Shown one piece after another: positions 15,631-22,501 of a stretch of DNA of 32,040 bases (positions are counted from its first letter, which is position 1; each line of letters starts with the position of its first letter). The notes beneath the pieces were generated by a model. That model saw only the letters and a program-made list of their open reading frames with translations, searched no databases and was not told where the DNA came from. Source of the DNA: Candidatus Bathyarchaeota archaeon (GTDB lineage: Archaea; Thermoproteota; Bathyarchaeia; 40CM-2-53-6); contig VBAW01000029.1 in the NCBI GenBank assembly GCA_005888635.1, forward strand, positions 1-32,040, read 5' to 3'. Position numbers and translations under genes: made by a program.

Positions 15631-15936
15631 CTAAATCCCTAGTTCTAATCGAAGAAAATCTTTGACACCATCCCTCCCAGTTGCCTTAAGCCAGATAGGC
15701 CCAAGATCACGCTGCAATTCTAGGGTTAGTGTGAGGAAGGGGCAGCAGAGCTGTTCCAGAGTAGCCCACTCCGACAATGCTGTGAAAAGCGACCGGTCGT
15801 TCGGGAAGCGAAACCCATAGCCGTCCGGTAGCTCCGTAATTTCAAGATGTTTCGGGAACAACTCTTTCGCTAAGATGTCGTGTCGTTTTCTCTGTTCTTG
15901 GTCTAGGGCTGACAGGTTGCAAGAAAAGGCGTCCAC
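15631..15936 (-). CDS. Conserved hypothetical protein with LCCPF motif
   Basis: A 101-aa soluble protein. It opens FSCNLSALDQEQRKRHDILAK, continues with ELPDGYGFRFPNDRSLFTALSEW, and then shows the striking EQLCCPFLTLTLEL, ending with a conserved-looking GRDGVKDFL. The vicinal Cys-Cys-Pro-Phe plus the early Cys suggests thiol or metal chemistry, as seen in small proteins near metal- or arsenic-handling genes, but no such genes are visible here. The start is a GTG at 15936. The sequence looks like a member of a family shared with bacteria, so transfer is possible; the family name is not known to me. Confidence 0.6.
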   Translation of the reverse strand: MDAFSCNLSALDQEQRKRHDILAKELFPKHLEITELPDGYGFRFPNDRSLFTALSEWATLEQLCCPFLTLTLELQRDLGPIWLKATGRDGVKDFLRLELGI

Positions 15937-16093
15937 TGCACTTCAGACAATCAGCGACTTTTCCGAGTAGATAAACAACGGAGTTCCTGCACAGTAACTT
16001 GCTTACGCTATAGTTAGTCACCTTCGCAATAGTTTCATTCTAGAATTTGTCCCACTCTCCCACTCTTCTACTTCGAACCACACACCAAGCTCT

Positions 16094-16264
16094 ATGCAAA
16101 GCCTCGACTGCAAGGTCTTCTGCCGAACCTGCCAGGAACCAACGTACCGCGAACTCCGATACCGATCCGACTTCCAGTTCGTAGGCAGACTACTAGTATG
16201 CCAGAACTGTGGCGAGACAATCTTCGAACCGGTCGGGTCCGGGACGGCGTGCCAAGACTGTTGA
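16094..16264 (+). CDS. Small zinc-ribbon protein, 56 aa
   Basis: A short gene easily missed by length filters. The protein begins MQSLDCKVFCRTCQEPTYRE and has seven cysteines at residues 6, 10, 13, 36, 39, 53 and 56. They form three CxxC knuckles (FCRTC, VCQNC, ACQDC), the last at the very C-terminus. Two CxxC pairs suffice for one structural zinc, and the third could make a second site with Cys6. An AT-rich GCTATAGTTA lies about 85 bases upstream. It may act as a nucleic-acid-binding or adaptor protein; this is inference. It converges on the winged-helix membrane regulator gene. Confidence 0.55.
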   Translation: MQSLDCKVFCRTCQEPTYRELRYRSDFQFVGRLLVCQNCGETIFEPVGSGTACQDC

Positions 16265-16367
16265 CAAGCCTACAAGCAATGTGGCTACTGGACCTACGAG
16301 AACCTCTCGAAGAGACCGGCAGTGAGCGCAAGCGGGACGATCGCGTCAAGAAACGCTCTAAGAATTA

Positions 16368-16814
16368 TCACAAGGGTCTCAGCCGCCAGGCTCGATAGGT
16401 CTCAGACCAGAATATCGCCACAGTGAATCCTCCGAAGATGAACGCTACGATATTATGAGTTGAGAAATCGGGAGGGTAGAGAATAGGGTAGAGAGCGAGC
16501 ATTACCGTGAACATTGCGGAAAAGAAAAGATGTCTAGGTAGTAGGAAGCCCAAGACGCCGACAAAGTTCTGTAAGACACCCACCTCCACCTGTTCAGTGA
16601 GATGATACTCGCCTGTTGAGTCCTTCTCCACCAGCCCTAGTGATCGCAGTTTCTCCAGATGATGTAGCGCAACGCTGGGGCTGCTCATTCCCAGAGCACG
16701 TTGTACAGACCTTACTCCGATTGGTTCATTCCTTGTCTTTAGAAGGTGCCAGTAGACGCGTAGGGTGAGTCCCTTCAGCTCAGACTCTATGATCCTGTCG
16801 CGGTCTTCGGTCAA
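16368..16814 (-). CDS. Membrane-anchored winged-helix transcriptional regulator
   Basis: A 148-aa protein with an ArsR/MarR-like winged helix at about residues 10-75. SVQRALGMSSPSVALHHLEKL is the helix-turn-helix and LVEKDSTGEYHLTE is the wing. Two hydrophobic helices follow (about 95-113 and 121-137) with a short basic tail. The DNA-binding domain would face the cytoplasm while the helices fix the protein in the membrane, so it may sense a signal at or outside the membrane. It diverges from the beta-propeller gene, with about 240 bp between them, and could control it. No metal-binding cysteines are present, so metal sensing is not indicated. The ATG at 16814 gives the complete domain. Confidence 0.75.
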   Translation of the reverse strand: MTEDRDRIIESELKGLTLRVYWHLLKTRNEPIGVRSVQRALGMSSPSVALHHLEKLRSLGLVEKDSTGEYHLTEQVEVGVLQNFVGVLGFLLPRHLFFSAMFTVMLALYPILYPPDFSTHNIVAFIFGGFTVAIFWSETYRAWRLRPL

Positions 16815-17049
16815 AAGCCGTCTTCAGGAAAGAGAATAGCGTCAGATCAATACAAGCTTGCTTGTTTGCAGAAGTGTTTTGATTTGTGAACACCCCGTTC
16901 TAAACACTGGCCTTAAGGTCCTCCGCCTCGTACACCAAGTGCATGCAGCCGTCAGCAGACCAGAGACTGAATCAGAATCTACATTCTGGTCAATATGGTC
17001 GCCAGGTTATGCGAGTCGCATCGCACTGGGACGAGAGGAGGATGCGGCT

Positions 17050-19023
17050 GTGAAGGTTGGCTCCAAAACCCGGACTGTCTTCGGGCTGACACTGGGAATC
17101 ATCGCCGGACTCGCGCTAATACTCCTTCCCGGAATAATGGTCATGTACACTCACCTACCCAATCCCAACGCTACTGACCAGCATGTCATGGTCCCCTTCA
17201 CATCCTATCAGGAGTTGCACAGCTTCATTCTCACAAAGAGCTGCAACAGCACCGAAGTTCGCAACCTCTACAATCCCACTCCCGCTCCGGTAATCCTGAA
17301 CACGAACACGAACGGTCTCAACCCTGGCGGGTTCACCGGCACTGTTTCCACCATTGCCACAAGTGGAACCTCCACGGGTTCAATATCAACGAGCGCAACT
17401 CCCAGTCACTCTGAAACAAACGCTCAGGTAGCGGGCGTCGATGAGCTTGACACCGTAAAGAACGACGGCAGCTACATCTACACGGTAACCAATAACACCG
17501 TCGCGATCGTCCTCGCCTACCCAGTCACCGAAGCAAAATTGCTGGCCCACGTATCCGTGAACGGTACGCTCCAAGGAATTTTCGTCGACGGCAACAGGCT
17601 AGTTGTTGTCAGTCAGCAGTACCAGCAGTATCCTCTACCATACACTGGTACCGTACAACCTGCAATGGGAGCTTCCATCGCCGTCTATCCAATATTCCTC
17701 AACTATCCCCAGACCACTTCTCTATCGATCTTCGACATTTCTAACCATGCCAGTCCAGTGTTGACAACTACTCTCGTAGTAAATGGGACTCTCGCGGGGG
17801 CGCGGCTAATTGGGGACTATGCTTACCTGGTGGCGACGCAACCGGTCTACTGCACGGGTCCAATTGTGCTTCCGGTCAATGTGGTAGACGGGCGCATGGT
17901 GACAATGGGGATTGCGTCAGTCTATCACTCTGACATCGCTGATGTAGCTAACAGTTTCACTACGGTTGTTGGTATCAACGTAACCGAAGCCAACCCTACT
18001 CCAGCAGCCAAGATCTTCCTCATCGGGACGAGCAGTAACATCTACGTCTCGCTTCACCAGATCTATCTTACTCAGCCGATCTGGAGTCAGGTCGAGCAGA
18101 CTGCTGTGCATCGCATCAGTATTGATGGTGCAAGCATCAGCTATCAGGCGACGGGTACTGTGTCGGGCCATGTTCTGAACCAGTTTTCCATGGACGAGTA
18201 CAACGGCAACTTCCGCATTGCCACAACCGGCTATAGCTTCAACCAAGTAGCCTCGACGGGAGGCGTTGCGTCTACCTACGTGCAGCAAACCAACCTCTAC
18301 GTCTTAGACAGCGGCCTCCACATAATCGGAAGACTCGAAGGACTCTCGCCCGGCGAAATGTTCTACGCGGCCCGATTCATGGGCGACAGAGCCTACCTGG
18401 TCACTTTTCAGAGAATGGACCCGTTGTTCGTCATCGGTCTGCAAGACCCCACCCAGCCAAAGGTCTTGGGCCAGCTCAACATCCCTGGAGTCTCTGACTA
18501 TCTGCAGCCCTACGATGAGACTCACTTGATTGGATTCGGAAAATCTTCGACGAACGTTACCTGGGAGAACGCTGCACTGTTCCAGGGTCTCAAGCTCAGC
18601 CTCTTCGACGTCACAGACCCGAGTCATCCTATTGATACAAGCGACTATTTGGTCGGAGATCGGGGTAGTGATTCTCCAGCGTTGACGGATCACAAGTCGG
18701 TGCTTTTTGATAGGTCCCTTAACCTGCTGGTAATACCTCTGACGATTGCGCAGGCTCAACCAAGTACAACTTGCACATGGTGCTATAATCCTCTTGTCTG
18801 GCAGGGAGCCTACGTGTTCAACGTCACCGTTCAAGACGGAATCGTCTTCCGCGGCGGAATAACACACCTCGCCACCGGTCAGCTTCCAAGCTGGAACAAC
18901 AGCGGCTTCTTCGTTACCCGCGCTCTCTATATCGGCAGCGTACTCTACACGATAAGCAACAACACGGTCAAGATGAACAGTCTATCCGATCTCACAGAAC
19001 TCAACTCCGTAAACCTAGCCTAA
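17050..19023 (+). CDS. Secreted, membrane-anchored beta-propeller domain protein
   Basis: A protein of about 657 aa. From the GTG at 17050 it begins VKVGSKTRTVFGLTLGIIAG, a basic start plus a hydrophobic signal anchor. A Thr/Ser-rich linker (GTVSTIATSGTSTGSI) and the hallmark ETNAQVAGVDELDTVKNDG with YIYTVTNNTV follow; these mark the start of the archaeal/bacterial 'beta propeller domain' family (Pfam Beta_propel). Repeated strands such as LSIFDISNHASPVL and LSLFDVTDPSHPI are propeller blades. An upstream GTG/TTG in the same frame (from 16858) would add 64 residues that do not look coding. It probably lies on the outer face of the membrane; ligand unknown. It is divergent from the membrane-anchored winged-helix regulator. 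Confidence 0.82.
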   Translation: MKVGSKTRTVFGLTLGIIAGLALILLPGIMVMYTHLPNPNATDQHVMVPFTSYQELHSFILTKSCNSTEVRNLYNPTPAPVILNTNTNGLNPGGFTGTVSTIATSGTSTGSISTSATPSHSETNAQVAGVDELDTVKNDGSYIYTVTNNTVAIVLAYPVTEAKLLAHVSVNGTLQGIFVDGNRLVVVSQQYQQYPLPYTGTVQPAMGASIAVYPIFLNYPQTTSLSIFDISNHASPVLTTTLVVNGTLAGARLIGDYAYLVATQPVYCTGPIVLPVNVVDGRMVTMGIASVYHSDIADVANSFTTVVGINVTEANPTPAAKIFLIGTSSNIYVSLHQIYLTQPIWSQVEQTAVHRISIDGASISYQATGTVSGHVLNQFSMDEYNGNFRIATTGYSFNQVASTGGVASTYVQQTNLYVLDSGLHIIGRLEGLSPGEMFYAARFMGDRAYLVTFQRMDPLFVIGLQDPTQPKVLGQLNIPGVSDYLQPYDETHLIGFGKSSTNVTWENAALFQGLKLSLFDVTDPSHPIDTSDYLVGDRGSDSPALTDHKSVLFDRSLNLLVIPLTIAQAQPSTTCTWCYNPLVWQGAYVFNVTVQDGIVFRGGITHLATGQLPSWNNSGFFVTRALYIGSVLYTISNNTVKMNSLSDLTELNSVNLA

Positions 19024-19355
19024 GAACTTCGAGAGCCTAGATAGAACCTTCGGCCAAGCGTTCGCTCAGATTCAGAGAAGGCGGTTCTGCGTCGCGAGAC
19101 TAGCACGCATACCTTATTCTTCTCGACCGTCGCCGGCTAACAGGATCCTAACACGGACCCATCAACATTTCCCTATTACAGATCACTGGTCTCAACTGAC
19201 ATTAACATCGTAATGGACCCCAAGCCGTTTCCAAGGCGATTCCAAGGCAGAATCAGGTCGCTGACCTCTACTATCTGCAATCATGGGACATGGATTGAAA
19301 ATTACGACTCTGCATCCAGAGGAGTTCCCAAAAACATGACGCTTCGTTTCGAGAC
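19024..19355. other. Gene-poor stretch containing repeat copy 3
   Basis: Apart from the dispersed repeat at 19082-19251 this stretch holds nothing recognisable. A weak open frame beginning at 19213 lies mostly within the repeat and has no protein-like pattern. Confidence 0.4.
19082..19251 (+). repeat. Dispersed repeat R, copy 3
   Basis: Contains CGGTTCTGCGTCGCGAGACTAG, CACGCATACCTTATTCTTCT, CTAACAGGATCCTAACACGG, AACATCGTAATGGACCCC and CCAAGGCGATTCCAAGGC. GTCGCG to AGGCGA is 143 bases. It lies between the beta-propeller gene and the SIR2-like gene. Confidence 0.65.
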
Positions 19356-19370
19356 TCAATTGCAATTGAG
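19355..19370. repeat. Perfect 16-bp palindrome
   Basis: CTCAATTGCAATTGAG is identical to its reverse complement. It sits at the 3' end of a broken minus-strand reading frame and about 300 bp upstream of the SIR2-like gene. It could be a protein-binding site. Confidence 0.5.
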
Positions 19371-19478
19371 ATTTCTTGTATGTATTCCGTTGTCTTGTAG
19401 TTTGATTGCTATTTCTTGTTCCATTCGTGAGGGATTGGCGTGTAGTCGTTCGCGCCAGTCGCTCCGCTGACTCGACAT
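19356..19478 (-). pseudogene. 5' fragment of a protein gene, possibly nuclease-like
   Basis: From an ATG at 19478 the minus strand reads 40 codons: MSSQRSDWRERLHANPSRME, then QEIAIKLQDNGIHTRN, and a stop at 19356. The N-terminal pattern (Arg/Trp-rich start, SRMEQEIAIKL, DNGI) resembles the opening of small endonuclease domains in which an early Glu is catalytic, but this is a weak resemblance. The frame stops inside the palindrome at 19355-19370, and no continuation is obvious beyond it, so the gene looks truncated. Confidence 0.3.
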
Positions 19479-19666
19479 CTATGGGGTTGAGCTATCGTTC
19501 AGCTATTGCTCAGACACGAGAACGAAACTGTTAATCACAGCTAGCCTTCTCGCAGCTTGAAGAAGAGCATCGTCGAGAGACTAGCGAAGATGACGAACCG
19601 GTGTACGTTTCCTTACTGTCTCTTAGGAAGACACGTGCTGAAGAGTGAGAGTTTCCGCTAGTGCTG

Positions 19667-20686
19667 ATGGTTATCTTTGGTGCGGGAGCATCCTGGGATT
19701 CATACGAGCGACTCCCTCCTCCAAACGTGAACAATCTCAGACTGCCGCTTGCGAATCGACTATTCGACAGTAGGTTCGGAAATTATTACCGGCTCTTCCC
19801 GAAATGCCAGCCTTTGATTCAGCGTCTTCAACGGCAGGACGTTAACGTAGAGAATGTCCTAGAAAAATTCCAGAGCGAAGAGACTCGGCATCCTGCGAGA
19901 CGGACCCAATTGGTTTCGGTTCGGTACTATCTGAACCTCATGCTTGCACGATGTCAATCCGATTGGACAGATCAGGTCACTAAGGGTGTCACAAATTATC
20001 AGACCATGTTGGACCAAATCGAAGCTCAGCGAGTTCAGGGCGAAAAGATATGCTTGGTTACATTCAACTACGACACACTTCTTGAGCACGCTATCATCGA
20101 TAGCCTTGTTGGAGTCCCTCTCAACACGATTCCTGACTACATATCGAGTGACTACAAGGTGATCAAGCCCCATGGCTCAATAAACTGGGCGCACCCAATT
20201 CGGAACTTCCAGTCGCACAGGGGGAATAGCCAAGACTTGATCTCCGACATAATCGCGAGCGTAGCCTCCCTCGATGTCGACGCTGAATCCTACGAAACCG
20301 TTTCGGATGATCCGTTTGCAAGGCCCTATCAGAGACCCTACTTCCCTGCACTTGCTATTCCCGTGGAACATAAACAACATTACGAATGCCCACAAGAGCA
20401 CTGGAAGGTTCTGGAAGACTGTCTACGTCAGGTGACCAAGGTTCTCATTATCGGATGGCGAGCCAACGAGAATGATTTCCTCGATACTTTGGTCAAACGC
20501 ATAACGAAAAAGGCGCGAATGATGGTCGTATCTGGTACCGAAAGAGGTGCCGATGAAGTGGTAGGGAGAATTAGTGCAAAGTTTAGACCGACTGGAATAG
20601 TGCACGACTTTGTCCCATCAAAACCAGGATTCAGCAATTTCACTTCCAGTTCTGAATGGGAGAGTTTTCTAAAAGGGGAGCCGTGA
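19667..20686 (+). CDS. SIR2-like NAD-binding protein (candidate NADase, defence-type)
   Basis: A 339-aa protein of the SIR2-like superfamily. With numbering from an alternative GTG at 19661, the sequence has the NAD-binding GAGAS at 7-11, TFNYDTLLEHA at 134-144, KPHGSINW at 169-176 with the candidate catalytic His171, and IIGWRANENDF at 263-273. These replace the GAGAS/TNYD/KLHGS/IGYS boxes of SIR2-like proteins. No zinc-finger cysteines of protein deacetylases are present. This favours the SIR2-like NADase branch used in bacterial anti-phage systems (for example Thoeris and DSR families). No effector-activating domain is fused, so activation would need a partner or happen in cis. The neighbours are repeats and broken genes, as in accessory islands. 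Start ATG 19667. Confidence 0.8.
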   Translation: MVIFGAGASWDSYERLPPPNVNNLRLPLANRLFDSRFGNYYRLFPKCQPLIQRLQRQDVNVENVLEKFQSEETRHPARRTQLVSVRYYLNLMLARCQSDWTDQVTKGVTNYQTMLDQIEAQRVQGEKICLVTFNYDTLLEHAIIDSLVGVPLNTIPDYISSDYKVIKPHGSINWAHPIRNFQSHRGNSQDLISDIIASVASLDVDAESYETVSDDPFARPYQRPYFPALAIPVEHKQHYECPQEHWKVLEDCLRQVTKVLIIGWRANENDFLDTLVKRITKKARMMVVSGTERGADEVVGRISAKFRPTGIVHDFVPSKPGFSNFTSSSEWESFLKGEP

Positions 20687-20692
20687 TGTAGC

Positions 20693-20749
20693 ATGAACTG
20701 TCCGAACTGTAGCGCAGAGTTCTCTTTTGACGAGATCGTCAACGCTTAA
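20693..20749 (+). pseudogene. Mini zinc-finger fragment, 18 aa
   Basis: Seven bases after the SIR2-like stop, an ATG opens MNCPNCSAEFSFDEIVNA and then stops. CPNC is a typical first half of a zinc ribbon; the second CxxC is absent. The next open frame (20790-20987) contains a VCVDC pair in another frame, so the two may be pieces of one frameshifted gene. Confidence 0.3.
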
Positions 20750-20789
20750 GGGCGAGTTGAAGGGGTTAGTGGAGGTAGGAGAAGCTGCT

Positions 20790-20987
20790 TTGGCATTAAC
20801 ATGTAATTTTAGGTTTGAGGTTCGGTCTGAGGATGAGGTTGTTGAGTTGGTGGCTGATCATCATACTGCTCATGTCTGTGTGGACTGTCTTACGTTGTTG
20901 ACGGTTCATCGTCGTGTTCATCATATGAAGGTGGAGAAGGTTATTGTTGAGATGGCTGAGCCTATCCCCGTGCTGGCTGAAGCGTAA
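20790..20987 (+). CDS. DUF1059-like small protein (possibly a fragment)
   Basis: From the TTG at 20790 the protein reads MALTCNFRFEVRSEDEVVEL, then VADHHTAHVCVDCLTLL, HRRVHHMKVEKVIVEMAEP. The opening (Cys, Phe-x-Phe-x-Val-Arg-Ser-Glu-Asp-Glu, then AxHHTxH) resembles DUF1059 proteins, which are about 50-60 aa. The rest is unusual, and the nucleotide sequence is strongly enriched in G and T compared with its neighbours. A GTG at 20769 or TTG at 20727 are alternative starts. It may be a separate gene or the second half of a frameshifted gene that begins with the CPNC peptide at 20693. Function unknown. Confidence 0.4.
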   Translation: MALTCNFRFEVRSEDEVVELVADHHTAHVCVDCLTLLTVHRRVHHMKVEKVIVEMAEPIPVLAEA

Positions 20988-21025
20988 ACAGTCAAGCTCG
21001 CCAGTATTCTATCGATGCGCAGGAA

Positions 21026-21520
21026 TCAATCGAAACGGTCATGTTTCTCTCGAACAGACGGCTTCAGCTTGGGCAGACTGCCCTGATCCGACCTCTTCCG
21101 GGTCCCGTTTTCTTTCAGTTCTCTGATGAGCTCAGCCGCTCTGAGTATTCTAGTTCGTCCCACCTGTCGCATGTCCAAAAGGTCAGGATCGCCTGTGACT
21201 AGATAGTCCGCTCTTCCCGTGTGCGCGCAATCCAAGAACTTCTGGTCATCCTTGTCGCGGCACCTGATCTCCGCTTCGGTAGTGTTGAGGACGACCTCGC
21301 ATTTTCCCAATATGGCCTGGAACATGGCAAGGCTCATCGGGGGCGAGAGATGGAATTTCGGACGCGCAAGAGTCTCTCTAAGCTCTTCTAAGGTTTCGAG
21401 GCTCGCGAGCAGCCCCACTCTATCCTCTAGGACGAGCTTGAGAACTTGAGCCTCATTTCCTTTCTCGAAGAATATTCCAGAGAGTAGGACGTTTGTGTCA
21501 ACTACCAGCCGCGGTTTCAA
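21026..21520 (-). CDS. PIN-domain ribonuclease toxin (VapC-like)
   Basis: A 164-aa PIN-domain protein. The acidic residues of the active site are visible: Asp8 in LVVDTNVLLSG, Glu45 region in SLETLEELRE, Asp92/Asp97 in DDQKFLDCA, and Asp111 in VTGDPDLL. The order and spacing fit the COG1569-like VapC family of RNases, which cut tRNA or rRNA when freed from their antitoxin. The C-terminal 30 residues are basic and polar, beyond the usual domain. The gene overlaps the end of the AbrB-like antitoxin by 4 bases (ATGA), so it is translationally coupled and forms a toxin-antitoxin operon. Confidence 0.88.
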   Translation of the reverse strand: MKPRLVVDTNVLLSGIFFEKGNEAQVLKLVLEDRVGLLASLETLEELRETLARPKFHLSPPMSLAMFQAILGKCEVVLNTTEAEIRCRDKDDQKFLDCAHTGRADYLVTGDPDLLDMRQVGRTRILRAAELIRELKENGTRKRSDQGSLPKLKPSVREKHDRFD

Positions 21521-21798
21521 CGGGCCCGCCTGGCCCGCTCCTTCCTCACCGCTCGAATCTCCCTGGAAACATCCTTACGGGTGACACGCAGCTCCCGGAT
21601 CTTCTTCCTGACAGCCGCTAGAGTCTCTCTGGTCTCCTGAGATGCGAATCCGACCTTCTTCAAGATGATGGTATCACCTTCCCCAAAGACCAAGAGCCTG
21701 CTTCCACCCGTCAGTCCGAGCCGTTCTCGGATGAGCCCCGGGATAACGACTTGGCCCTTGCTGGAGACCCTCGTCATCTCCAAATCCATAAGCATCAT
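21517..21798 (-). CDS. AbrB/MazE-type antitoxin
   Basis: A 93-aa protein with an N-terminal swapped-hairpin AbrB DNA-binding domain at residues 7-50. The sequence TRVSSKGQVVIPGLIRERLG followed by SRLLVFGEGDTIILKK is typical. The C-terminal half is highly basic (RKKIRELRVTRKDVSREIR) and should wrap the toxin. The first ATG is at 21798, with further in-frame ATGs at 21795 and 21789 and one before TRV. An inverted repeat and TATA-like element upstream fit autoregulation. It is the first gene of the operon with the PIN toxin. Confidence 0.85.
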   Translation of the reverse strand: MMLMDLEMTRVSSKGQVVIPGLIRERLGLTGGSRLLVFGEGDTIILKKVGFASQETRETLAAVRKKIRELRVTRKDVSREIRAVRKERARRAR

Positions 21799-21805
21799 TC
21801 TAGAC

Positions 21806-21819
21806 TAAGACAGGTCTTA
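21806..21819 (-). promoter_or_regulatory. Operator-like inverted repeat of the toxin-antitoxin operon
   Basis: TAAGAC-AG-GTCTTA lies 8 bases upstream of the first antitoxin ATG. Next to it, at about 21819-21828, the minus strand reads GCTTAAAAGT, a TATA-like box. The repeat between TATA box and start is well placed to be bound by the AbrB-type antitoxin. Confidence 0.5.
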
Positions 21820-21826
21820 CTTTTAA

Positions 21827-22075
21827 GCTATCAGTGCTCTCATCGTCACGGGCATCTCGACTTGTAATAGATCCAACCATAACACTCTCAGCAGACACCT
21901 GAAAACGTTGACACACGCCACCCTAGTGTGGAACTTTTACGAGAGACGGGAAGGAAAGGACCACTCCTTCTACAAACTGTCAGCCATGGGCGAAAAACTC
22001 CTCTCATCGCTGAAGCCTGAGCTAGAAGTAACCATGCAAAAATCCGCAACCCGAAACACTCCAGCCTCTGCCTAG
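21827..22075 (+). pseudogene. 5'-truncated winged-helix regulator
   Basis: An open frame without start codon reads NTLSRHLKTLTHATLVWNFY, then ERREGKDHSFYKLSAMGEKLL, SSLKPELEV and a stop at 22075. This is the recognition helix, wing and C-terminal helix of an ArsR/PadR-like winged-helix domain. The first helices are replaced by TGISTCNRSNH-like sequence. No ATG, GTG or TTG occurs between the upstream stop (21824) and the domain, so it is most likely a relic. It may once have been the autorepressor of a neighbouring gene. Confidence 0.5.
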
Positions 22076-22100
22076 TTTATGGTCGAGGTGGAATGATCTG

Positions 22101-22430
22101 TTAGGAAGCGTGGACCTTCAGCCACGAGGCGTCGACGAGGACGGGATTTGTGGAAGTAAGAACTTCTCCAGGTAGGAGAACTCTCACCTTCCCCCTTTGA
22201 GGGGGACTTGCAACGACCGCCGCGACGCGGGCTGGTAGACCTTTGGACCCATGCTTCACGAAGCGTTCAGGGACAAAGCCTGACATGATCCTCTTTTCGT
22301 GAGCCGAAAACTCGAAGCGTATGCTTCTCTCTGCAGGTGACATGCCCTGTTTGACGTCACATGCTATCCATAGGCGCTGTCCAACCCTGAAAGGCATTTG
22401 ATTGTAATCTCCAAGAACAAAAGAAGGCAT
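22101..22430 (-). CDS. Hypothetical protein, 109 aa
   Basis: I do not recognise the family. The protein starts MPSFVLGDYNQMPFRVGQRL and is rich in short hydrophobic strands (RLWIACDVKQ, IRFEFSAHEKRIMSGFVP, ARVAAVVASPPQRGKVRVLLP). It looks like a small beta-barrel domain and has one Cys. There are no membrane segments. The start is an ATG at 22430. It diverges from the LLM oxidoreductase gene (72 bp apart) and follows the broken regulator. The strand-rich pattern supports a real gene. Confidence 0.5.
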   Translation of the reverse strand: MPSFVLGDYNQMPFRVGQRLWIACDVKQGMSPAERSIRFEFSAHEKRIMSGFVPERFVKHGSKGLPARVAAVVASPPQRGKVRVLLPGEVLTSTNPVLVDASWLKVHAS

Positions 22431-22501
22431 TCAAGCGTAAAGGATTGGAGAGGTCGACGAAGGTCCATATCTTGAATGGTCACTTGAAGAGTGACTGAAG
22501 T

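Noticed and set aside
18304-18867. 187-codon open frame antisense to the beta-propeller gene
   Set aside because: It overlaps a well-supported gene in the opposite strand, lacks any domain pattern, and mirrors the codon bias of the real gene.
14306-19251. Repeat family R considered as a CRISPR array
   Set aside because: Only three diverged copies, far apart, about 170 bp long and without regular spacers; no cas genes.
19213-19470. 85-codon plus-strand open frame downstream of repeat copy 3
   Set aside because: Begins inside the repeat, lies antisense to the better minus-strand fragment, and shows no domain pattern.
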